A DNA stretch of 5,165 nucleotides, from assembly GCF_023661085.1 (NCBI RefSeq), contig NZ_JAHDJT010000104.1, forward strand, positions 1 to 5,165, written 5' to 3'. Below, piece after piece: positions 1 through 5,040 of the stretch. The notes under the pieces were generated by a model that worked only from the letters and a program-made list of their open reading frames with translations, was not told the DNA's origin and did not search any database. Position numbers and translations under genes: made by a program. The stretch comes from Wolbachia pipientis (GTDB lineage: Bacteria > Pseudomonadota > Alphaproteobacteria > Rickettsiales > Anaplasmataceae). The first letter of the stretch is position 1. Each line of letters opens with the position of its first letter.

Positions 1-16
1 TTCTCTTTAGTTAAAA

Positions 17-22
17 TATAAT
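17..22 (+). promoter_or_regulatory. Candidate -10 box (TATAAT) upstream of the 92-residue gene
   Basis: A perfect TATAAT lies 26 bases before the start codon at 49, which would give a leader of about 20 bases. The matching -35 position falls outside the window, so only half of the promoter can be judged. The surrounding sequence is very AT-rich, so a chance match is possible. Confidence 0.35.
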
Positions 23-36
23 TTTCATAATCAATT

Positions 37-44
37 AGAGGGGG
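37..44 (+). promoter_or_regulatory. Strong Shine-Dalgarno sequence for the 92-residue gene
   Basis: AGAGGGGG ends four bases before the ATG at 49. It is the clearest well-placed ribosome binding site in the window. It supports both the chosen start and the view that this small frame is a translated gene. Confidence 0.65.
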
Positions 45-48
45 TTAT

Positions 49-327
49 ATGTCTTATAATATTGCTGGTGAAGTTGAAACGTTAAGCAAAAAATCTAACA
101 AAGATGAAGGGGTTACATTGTTACATAACCCAGCTTATCGTGAGAAATATAGGGAACGTTTTGATGAAGCCCAGAAAAAAGTTATGGATATGGTTCAGTT
201 TTATGATGGAACAATAATATTAATAGAAAACAAAATTGCTATGTATTATTATGCTTGGCACAGTAAAAAAAGAGAATTTGAGCGTAAGAAACAACAAGCA
301 GTAGTAAAAAACGATAGTTCAACATAG
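49..327 (+). CDS. Hypothetical protein, 92 residues
   Basis: I do not recognise this protein. It begins at an ATG with a strong Shine-Dalgarno sequence and ends at TAG. The N-terminal third is polar. Residues around 28-46 are highly charged, with alternating basic and acidic side chains suggestive of helix. A more hydrophobic, tyrosine-rich patch follows at about 49-69 and includes MYYYAW. The tail from about residue 71 is strongly basic (KKREFERKKQQ), then polar. There is no signal peptide, no cysteine, and no clear transmembrane segment, because the hydrophobic patch contains D, E and K. It is most likely a small cytoplasmic, mainly helical protein. The downstream neighbour, dsbA, is convergent and so tells nothing about function. 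The existence of the gene is fairly secure; the function is unknown. Confidence 0.75.
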   Translation: MSYNIAGEVETLSKKSNKDEGVTLLHNPAYREKYRERFDEAQKKVMDMVQFYDGTIILIENKIAMYYYAWHSKKREFERKKQQAVVKNDSST

Positions 328-342
328 GGGTTTTTTTATGAT

Positions 343-376
343 AAGCTACAGTGGTATCATTTCACTATAGCTTTTT
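343..376 (+). terminator. Candidate rho-independent terminator for the 92-residue gene
   Basis: The arms AAGCTACAGTG (343-353) and CACTATAGCTT (363-373) pair at 10 of 11 positions around a nine-base loop, and the stem runs into a T tract at 372-376. It begins 15 bases after the stop at 327. On the other strand the stem is followed by ATCAT and an A tract, so it would work only for rightward transcription. It overlaps the last codons of dsbA on the opposite strand. Confidence 0.55.
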
Positions 377-1067
377 CATATAGCTTATCTATTACATTAG
401 TGAAGTATTCTAATGCTTTATATCCCTCGTGTTTAATTTTATTATGTTCTGTACATGATTTATCGTTGCTAAGCTTGATAAAAAATATTGGAGTAGCCAT
501 GATACCAAGCTTATTTATTGCCAGTGATTTATCGTTTATAATTTTGTCAAACACTTCCTTGCTTTTCTTTTCATCGATGCATTGGTTAAACAGGTCTTGC
601 TTTAAGTTACTTAGTGCAGCAATCCTTTGTAGTACAGTTAAATCACTTAAATCAGAATAGTTCCACGAGTCTATTGAATTAAAAACAGCTTTGTTAAAAT
701 TAAAATAGTCTTCTTCTTTTTCATAGCAATAGCTTAGCATTGCGGCTTTTAATCCCCTATAATCCAGAGGAAAATGACGAAATATATATAACATTTTGCC
801 CGTATCTATATATTTCTTTTTAATTGCAGGAAAAACCTCCTTATGAAAAAGGGAACAGTGATAACAAGTGAGCGAAGCATATTCTATCATTAAAATTGGC
901 GCTTTTGGATCTCCTAGTGATTTGTCATCGGGCAATGGTGATAATAGTTCTTCTGCTGTTGTTTCACCAGTTTTTCGAGTGTACTGGCTGTTAGATAAGT
1001 CTTGTTTAATAACTGCATAAGAATTAACACTTATAAAAATTAGTAAAAACAATAGTCTGAAAATCAT
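357..1067 (-). CDS. dsbA: Periplasmic DsbA-family thiol:disulfide oxidoreductase
   Basis: This is a thioredoxin-fold protein of 236 residues, expected to introduce or handle disulfide bonds in exported proteins in the periplasm. Residues 1-18 form a typical signal peptide (one arginine, then a hydrophobic run, ending in SYA). The active site is C68-Y-H-C71 within YASLTCYHCSLFH. The thioredoxin cis-proline is P193 in GIMATPIFF. An alpha-helical insertion lies between them (about 105-180). Cysteines also occur at 114, 163 and 205. C114 and C163 may form the second structural disulfide described for alphaproteobacterial DsbA proteins such as Wolbachia alpha-DsbA1; that pairing is inference. The ATG at 1067 is chosen because the signal peptide starts there. 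The gene lies 65 bases downstream of ratA on the same strand and has its own candidate promoter. No DsbB partner is present. The family is certain, but the exact subtype is less so. Confidence 0.92.
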   Translation of the reverse strand: MIFRLLFLLIFISVNSYAVIKQDLSNSQYTRKTGETTAEELLSPLPDDKSLGDPKAPILMIEYASLTCYHCSLFHKEVFPAIKKKYIDTGKMLYIFRHFPLDYRGLKAAMLSYCYEKEEDYFNFNKAVFNSIDSWNYSDLSDLTVLQRIAALSNLKQDLFNQCIDEKKSKEVFDKIINDKSLAINKLGIMATPIFFIKLSNDKSCTEHNKIKHEGYKALEYFTNVIDKLYEKAIVK

Positions 1068-1095
1068 TACAATATAAACATTAAAGTTACTAAGA

Positions 1096-1124
1096 AAATT
1101 ACGTATCTATATTAATAATGTCAA
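1096..1124 (-). promoter_or_regulatory. Candidate sigma-70 promoter for dsbA
   Basis: On the minus strand a perfect -35 box TTGACA (1124-1119) is followed, after a 17-base spacer, by TAATTT (1101-1096), a weak -10 match. Transcription would begin about 20 bases before the dsbA start at 1067. The box lies in the 65-base gap after the ratA stop, so dsbA could be transcribed independently as well as from ratA. Confidence 0.4.
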
Positions 1125-1132
1125 GATAACTT

Positions 1133-1582
1133 TTACTTAGCAAGGCTCTCAACTCTTTCTTTGAATGCAGCAATTATTTTACTTTGTGTATATTTGTACA
1201 CTGAGTTTAATAGAGTTGAAAGCGAGCTAGATTTAAACTCAAATTCTATGTCAAACTTCACCATGGTCTTATTTTTACCTATAGGAATGAATTTCCATTC
1301 ATTGTATAAATGTTTGAATATTCCATTTGATGATACAGCTTTTATCCAACCTTCATTTGTTCTGCTTGGAGAAAGAAAGGTTACTCCTGATGTATACTTT
1401 CCTTTAATACCATGAAAAGCTGCTAGAAGATCCACAACCATTTGGCCATCGATTTTTTCTTTTATATAAGCAGCTTTGCACCAAGGAACAAAATCAGGAT
1501 ACTTTTCAACATCAATTACAACCTGAAATATCTCATCAGGTGAACAGAAAAAAGTACCTTGTTCTTTGTGTCGGTAGAGCAT
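1133..1582 (-). CDS. ratA: RatA / COQ10 family START-domain protein, ubiquinone-associated
   Basis: This protein of 149 residues covers the complete polyketide cyclase/START-like domain of the COQ10/RatA family. Family members have a hydrophobic cavity, and mitochondrial Coq10 binds ubiquinone and is needed for efficient respiration. In E. coli the homologue was named RatA for an effect on ribosome subunit association. The signature DVEKYPDFVPWC is at residues 24-35. A strand pattern around FKHLYNEWKFIP (89-100) leads to VKFDIEFEFKSS (108-119), and the C-terminal helix IIAAFKERVESL (136-147) is typical of the family. The ATG at 1582 gives the usual N-terminus, with the first strand at about residues 4-13; no good Shine-Dalgarno sequence precedes it. 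It is transcribed divergently from mlaC and lies upstream of dsbA. RatB, its frequent neighbour in gammaproteobacteria, is absent, which favours the ubiquinone role over a toxin role (inference). Confidence 0.9.
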   Translation of the reverse strand: MLYRHKEQGTFFCSPDEIFQVVIDVEKYPDFVPWCKAAYIKEKIDGQMVVDLLAAFHGIKGKYTSGVTFLSPSRTNEGWIKAVSSNGIFKHLYNEWKFIPIGKNKTMVKFDIEFEFKSSSLSTLLNSVYKYTQSKIIAAFKERVESLAK

Positions 1583-1648
1583 GAATCTAAATCAACTGGA
1601 ATAGGATCCGTATCTACCGTCAGTCTTAGTAGATTCCTGAGACCTAAA

Positions 1649-1678
1649 GTTAAAGTGGGCATCACGTATTAATTTCAA
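1649..1678 (-). promoter_or_regulatory. Candidate promoter for ratA
   Basis: On the minus strand TTGAAA (1678-1673, five of six matches to the -35 consensus) is separated by 18 bases from TTTAAC (1654-1649, four of six matches to the -10 consensus). This would leave a leader of about 60 bases before the ratA start at 1582. The -35 box lies inside the 1667-1689 palindrome, so a protein bound there would compete with RNA polymerase. The match is moderate and the region is AT-rich. Confidence 0.28.
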
Positions 1679-1689
1679 TGAAATTAATA
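1667..1689. repeat. Perfect 23-base palindrome, possible operator
   Basis: The arms are TATTAATTTCA (1667-1677) and its exact reverse complement TGAAATTAATA (1679-1689), separated by one base (A1678). The one-base centre makes a natural RNA hairpin awkward and fits a DNA site for a dimeric regulator better. It lies between the divergent ratA and mlaC genes and overlaps the candidate ratA -35 box. The arms are mostly A and T, which raises the chance expectation, but 11 of 11 matches is still notable. Confidence 0.5.
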
Positions 1690-1761
1690 GAGGCAATTCC
1701 CTTGACTAGAAATTATCGCTCGGGAAATTTAACTTAACTCATAACGTATAGAACAGACCCT

Positions 1762-1767
1762 TATAAT
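1762..1767 (+). promoter_or_regulatory. Isolated -10-like TATAAT upstream of mlaC
   Basis: A perfect TATAAT lies about 110 bases before the mlaC ATG, inside the self-complementary ten-base TATAATTATA (1762-1771). No sequence resembling TTGACA lies 15-19 bases upstream. It is a possible promoter for mlaC-folC, but it is not well supported. Confidence 0.2.
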
Positions 1768-1877
1768 TATAGCTAGTTTACATGAGTTGTGTCTATATGT
1801 ATATTGCAGTCAACAGTAAAACTAACTATCTTTATTAAACTTTGTATTTTGAGTGCTGTGATCAATAAGTGTACCTT

Positions 1878-2468
1878 ATGAACATTACTAAAGCTTTAAT
1901 CATTATTGTTTTTGTTATAATTTCTTCAGGTGCTTACACCAGTTGTGCAGATCACAAAATTTTTGTGCATGCTATGAAGCAACAAGTGGATAGCATATGT
2001 ATAAAGGAGAAGAAAAGAAATCGGGAATGTATATATATAAAGCTTCAGGAGATCATTCGAAACAATGTTAATCTCAAAGAAATATCCCGATTTGTAATGG
2101 GAAAACATTGGACTTTGACTACCCAAGAAGAAAGAGAAAGTTTCTTGAAAGAATATGAGATGTATCTTACGCGTTTGTGCGTCAAAATTTTGTATCAGTA
2201 CATGAATAACAGCGAAATGACCATAATGGGCTCAAAAGCAGGCGATGATGGAATTTGCTTGGTTAGTACAAGATTTTCCTACGGCGACGAAGAATTTACA
2301 AATATTGACTTTAAAGTTGCTAAAAGTAACAGTTCTTTCTTAATAAATGATGTTGTAATGAATGGAATAAGTATTGCTATTAGTCAACGTTCCCAATTCA
2401 GTGAAAAAATTGATACATATGGTGTAGCGAGTGTTATAGATGAATTAAAATGTAATAACAATCTATGA
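1878..2468 (+). CDS. mlaC: MlaC-family periplasmic phospholipid-binding protein
   Basis: MlaC carries phospholipids across the periplasm between the outer-membrane MlaA complex and the inner-membrane MlaFEDB ABC transporter, keeping the outer leaflet asymmetric. This protein of 196 residues has the family layout. It starts with a signal peptide (hydrophobic residues about 6-18, probable cleavage after SCA at 24). The helical section contains RFVMGKHW (71-78) followed by TQEERESFLKEYEMYL (82-97), and the C-terminal section contains MNGISIAISQRSQF (161-174) and YGVASVIDEL (181-190). C23 in YTSC weakly resembles a lipobox, so lipidation is a minor alternative. I chose ATG at 1878; an in-frame GTG at 1869 would add three residues, and neither start has a clear Shine-Dalgarno sequence. 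It overlaps folC by four bases. No other mla gene is visible, so the rest of the pathway must lie elsewhere. Confidence 0.9.
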   Translation: MNITKALIIIVFVIISSGAYTSCADHKIFVHAMKQQVDSICIKEKKRNRECIYIKLQEIIRNNVNLKEISRFVMGKHWTLTTQEERESFLKEYEMYLTRLCVKILYQYMNNSEMTIMGSKAGDDGICLVSTRFSYGDEEFTNIDFKVAKSNSSFLINDVVMNGISIAISQRSQFSEKIDTYGVASVIDELKCNNNL

Positions 2469-3823
2469 TATACATGCCTCACTGGCCTAAGCCACTTGGT
2501 AGAAGACCAAAAGACTTTTCTCTTGAGCGCATGAAAAGCTTTCTAAGTCAGTTAGGCAGTCCCGAAAAAAAGATGCCTCCGGCAATTCACATAGCTGGAA
2601 CTAGTGGAAAAGGTTCAACACTATCTTTTATGAGGTGCATAATACAGTCAGCGGGATATAAGGTCCATGCATACACTTCTCCACATTTAGTTAATTTTAA
2701 TGAGAGAATAGTCGTTGCAGGGAGTCATATCGACGATAATGAATTATATAGTTTATTAGAAGAATGCCGCACTGCAATCGCAGATCAGCCTATCACTTTG
2801 TTTGAAGCTGCAACAATTGCAGCATTCTTAGCTTTCTCTCGTCATAAAGCCGATGTGACTTTAGTCGAAGTAGGGGTGGGTGGAAGACTTGACGCAACAA
2901 ATGTTATAGATAATCCGATCTTAACAATCATTACCTCCATTGCACTTGATCATATGGAATATCTTGGTCCAACTGTAGAGATTATAGCAGGTGAGAAGGC
3001 TGGAATAATGAAGCATAATGTTCCTTGCGTAATAGCACCACAAGAAAAGTCCATAATGAATACGCTAGAGCAATATGCAATCAATAAGAGATCTCCTTTA
3101 TATAGAGGTGGCTTTGAGTGGAATTGCAGTAAACAACTGCCTGTCATCCAAGTAGCTAACACTGGGATCCAGCAAAAAAATAAGTGGATTCCGACGTCAC
3201 GCGCTGGAGCTCGAATGGTTTTCCAATCGGCTATTCAATCAATAGAATTTCCTTTGCCTTCTTTGAAGGGCGATCATCAAATAATTAATGCAGGAAACGC
3301 TATCGCAGCATGTAGCATTTTGAGTGGAAAGTATGGATTTGATATTGAAGAAGAGGATATTGCCTCAGGTTTGCAACATACCTACTGGCCTGCACGACTA
3401 GAGCTTATAAAAGAGGGCAGTTTAATTTCTTTGTTACCGAAAGATTGGCAATTATTTTTAGATGGTGCGCACAATAACGATGGTGCCAGAGTGTTATCTG
3501 ATTGGGTGAAAGATAATTTTGCTGAAGGTATCTATATGATTTTTGGTGTTACTCGTAACAGAAACGTGGAAGAGTTTTTGGAACACTTAAAATCATATAT
3601 CAAGTTATTATGTGCGGTTTGTGTTAAGTCTGAGCCCAAAGCAACAAATACAGGTCTAATCAAGGAGAGAGCAAATAATATAGGGATAAATGCTATTGAA
3701 TGTGAATCGATCGGCAATGCCATATTAAACCACATACTAAAAGTTCCTATCCAGAATGTCAAAACCATACTGATTTGTGGTTCGCTATTCCTAGCTAGGG
3801 ATTTTGCTATGGAGAATAACTGA
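2465..3823 (+). CDS. folC: FolC: bifunctional folylpolyglutamate synthase / dihydrofolate synthase
   Basis: FolC is a cytoplasmic ATP-dependent ligase. It joins glutamate to dihydropteroate to make dihydrofolate, then adds further glutamates to reduced folates. The 452 residues contain, in order, the P-loop GTSGKGST (45-52), TSPHL (71-75), the EVGVGGRLDATN loop (135-146), IALDHMEYLG (159-168) followed by GEKAGI (176-181), LKGDHQ (268-272 region), WPARLE (308-313), and DGAHN (333-337) of the C-terminal Mur-ligase domain. It ends with CGSLFLARDF (438-447), as in full-length homologues. The usual third P-loop residue, Asn, is Ser here. The start overlaps the mlaC stop (ATGA) without its own Shine-Dalgarno sequence, which suggests translational coupling. 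A second in-frame ATG at 2474 is possible. Whether it performs both reactions cannot be told from sequence alone. Confidence 0.95.
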   Translation: MIYMPHWPKPLGRRPKDFSLERMKSFLSQLGSPEKKMPPAIHIAGTSGKGSTLSFMRCIIQSAGYKVHAYTSPHLVNFNERIVVAGSHIDDNELYSLLEECRTAIADQPITLFEAATIAAFLAFSRHKADVTLVEVGVGGRLDATNVIDNPILTIITSIALDHMEYLGPTVEIIAGEKAGIMKHNVPCVIAPQEKSIMNTLEQYAINKRSPLYRGGFEWNCSKQLPVIQVANTGIQQKNKWIPTSRAGARMVFQSAIQSIEFPLPSLKGDHQIINAGNAIAACSILSGKYGFDIEEEDIASGLQHTYWPARLELIKEGSLISLLPKDWQLFLDGAHNNDGARVLSDWVKDNFAEGIYMIFGVTRNRNVEEFLEHLKSYIKLLCAVCVKSEPKATNTGLIKERANNIGINAIECESIGNAILNHILKVPIQNVKTILICGSLFLARDFAMENN

Positions 3824-3864
3824 GCCTTTTAAAGTTTATATCAACTAGCGCTATATTTTTTTCT

Positions 3865-3873
3865 GGAGGAAGG
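3865..3873 (+). promoter_or_regulatory. Shine-Dalgarno sequence of lysC with unusual spacing
   Basis: GGAGGAAGG is a near-perfect ribosome binding site, but GGAGG ends 17 bases before the ATG at 3887, much farther than usual. The in-frame codon at ordinary distance is ATT at 3878. A small stem GCTA/TAGC (3873-3876 with 3882-3885) around TATTG could shorten the effective distance to the ATG. An eight-base direct repeat GCTATATT (3850-3857 and 3873-3880) flanks the site. Confidence 0.5.
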
Positions 3874-3886
3874 CTATATTGTAGCT

Positions 3887-5032
3887 ATGGACAATATAAT
3901 CATAAAAAAATTTGGTGGGACCTCATTAACTGACTTAAACCGAGTTGCAAATTTGATAAAAAAGGATGTTGAGAGAGGTTATAATGTAATTGTCGTTGTA
4001 TCCGCCATTGCGGGATTTACTGATCAAATGGCTTTTCAGGCTAGACAAATCTCAGATTTAAGCTGCGAACGAGAACTGTCGGAATATGACGTTATACTTT
4101 CAGCGGGAGAGCAGATTTCTTGCGGCATGTTAGCAATCACTCTCCGATCCACTGGAATAAACGCTAAATCTTGGCTTGCCTGGCAGTTGCCGATTATAAC
4201 AGACGATTTTTACTCCGAGTCTAAAATAAAAACAATAGAGATTGATCATCTGAAAAGGTCTTTTACTGAAGGGTATACTGTAGCGATTATTGCCGGCTTT
4301 CAGGGTATACATGATGACAGAATCACTACTTTTGGAAGAGGAGGCTCTGATATATCAGCAGTTGCCTTAGCGGTAGCTTTTAACGTCAAAGTTTGCGAGA
4401 TTTTCACTGATATCGATGGCATATATACAGCTGATCCGAAAATTGTTCCAAAAGCACGCAAGCTCAAATCTATTTCTTACGATGAAATGTTGGAGATGTC
4501 GTCATCTGGTGCTAAAATACTACATAATCGTTCAGTACAGCTTGCAATGAAACATAACATTAAAGTACAAGTGCTGTCCGCCTTTAAAGAAGTGGAAGGA
4601 ACTGCAGTACTGCACAAAAAAGATGTACTGGAAAGATACACAATTACTGGAATAACTTATAGCACTAATGAGGCTCTTGTAACTTTTACTAACCTTGCAG
4701 ATACCTTGCGTATTTTAAGGGATATTGCAGGGGCAAACATTAAAACTGATATGATACACGGATCAAGTATTGTAATTTCCGAATTTGATATTGATTTCAT
4801 GAAAAAGCTACTGAATAGGAGCTATATCATAAACAATAACGTAGCTAAAATTTCAATAATTGGTATTGGCATTATGTCTAATGCTGAAGTGATGCACCGC
4901 ATACTCAAGGTTTTGAGCGAAAAAAAGATAGAAATACTCGCTATCACAGCATCTGAAATCAAGATCAGTATAATCGTTCGCAGAGAATGTGCTGAAGTTC
5001 TAGTTAGAGATTTACATACAGAATTGGCATAG
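3887..5032 (+). CDS. lysC: Aspartate kinase (aspartokinase) with C-terminal ACT domains
   Basis: This enzyme phosphorylates aspartate to 4-phospho-aspartate, the entry step to diaminopimelate, lysine, threonine and methionine. In a reduced bacterium the diaminopimelate branch for peptidoglycan is the likely use (inference). The 381 residues start with KFGGTS (8-13), then SAGEQIS (72-78), AGFQG (136-140), TTFGRGGSD (147-155), FTDIDGIYTADP (173-184) and a helix from YDEMLEMSSSGAK (198-210), which complete the amino-acid kinase domain. Two ACT regions follow, at about 253-305 and 319-381. The second keeps SEIKISIIV (356-364). The first is clearly shorter than usual and lacks the normal ligand-loop residues, so feedback control may be altered. 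It lies 63 bases after folC with no evident terminator between, so co-transcription is plausible. The ATG start fits the family N-terminus despite the distant Shine-Dalgarno sequence. Confidence 0.95.
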   Translation: MDNIIIKKFGGTSLTDLNRVANLIKKDVERGYNVIVVVSAIAGFTDQMAFQARQISDLSCERELSEYDVILSAGEQISCGMLAITLRSTGINAKSWLAWQLPIITDDFYSESKIKTIEIDHLKRSFTEGYTVAIIAGFQGIHDDRITTFGRGGSDISAVALAVAFNVKVCEIFTDIDGIYTADPKIVPKARKLKSISYDEMLEMSSSGAKILHNRSVQLAMKHNIKVQVLSAFKEVEGTAVLHKKDVLERYTITGITYSTNEALVTFTNLADTLRILRDIAGANIKTDMIHGSSIVISEFDIDFMKKLLNRSYIINNNVAKISIIGIGIMSNAEVMHRILKVLSEKKIEILAITASEIKISIIVRRECAEVLVRDLHTELA

Positions 5033-5040
5033 ATAGCCTC

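Larger units (their letters stand above)
1583..1877. other. Divergent intergenic region between ratA and mlaC
   Basis: This 295-base gap should contain the promoters for both divergent genes. It holds a perfect 23-base palindrome (1667-1689), a candidate minus-strand promoter overlapping that palindrome, an isolated TTGACT (1702-1707) without a convincing -10 partner, and an isolated TATAAT (1762-1767) without a convincing -35 partner. A short stem ATCTAC/GTAGAT (1612-1617 with 1629-1634) is also visible. I see no tRNA or recognisable RNA gene. The longest open frames in it are short and lack ribosome binding sites. Confidence 0.7.

Noticed and set aside
306..337. A7-type/T7 pairing (AAAAAAC with GTTTTTT) at the end of the 92-residue gene as the terminator
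   Set aside because: The stem is almost only A-T pairs with a long loop and overlaps the coding end. The hairpin at 343-373 is much stronger.
1133..1582. RatA as the toxin of a toxin-antitoxin pair
   Set aside because: No RatB or other antitoxin-like gene is next to it. The family is better explained by COQ10-type ubiquinone binding, and the toxin label comes from E. coli naming.
1516..1662. A 48-codon minus-strand frame starting MPTLTLGLRNLL and running into ratA
   Set aside because: Most of its 3' half lies out of frame inside ratA, which has clear family motifs; no Shine-Dalgarno sequence precedes it and I recognise no similarity.
1678..1737. A 19-codon plus-strand frame (MKLIEAIPLTRNYRSGNLT) in the intergenic region
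   Set aside because: It has no ribosome binding site, is within chance length for this region, and its first codon lies in the palindrome. A leader peptide cannot be excluded but nothing supports one.
3829..3857. A separate lysC promoter (TTAAAG-17-TATATT) in the folC-lysC gap
   Set aside because: The -35 element matches only three of six positions in an AT-rich spacer. Co-transcription with folC is equally likely.
4500..4760. An internal start producing a separate aspartokinase beta subunit
   Set aside because: Some aspartokinases have an in-frame internal start near the end of the kinase domain. Here there is no ATG or GTG with a Shine-Dalgarno sequence in the expected place; the nearest methionines (M221 and M289) lack one.
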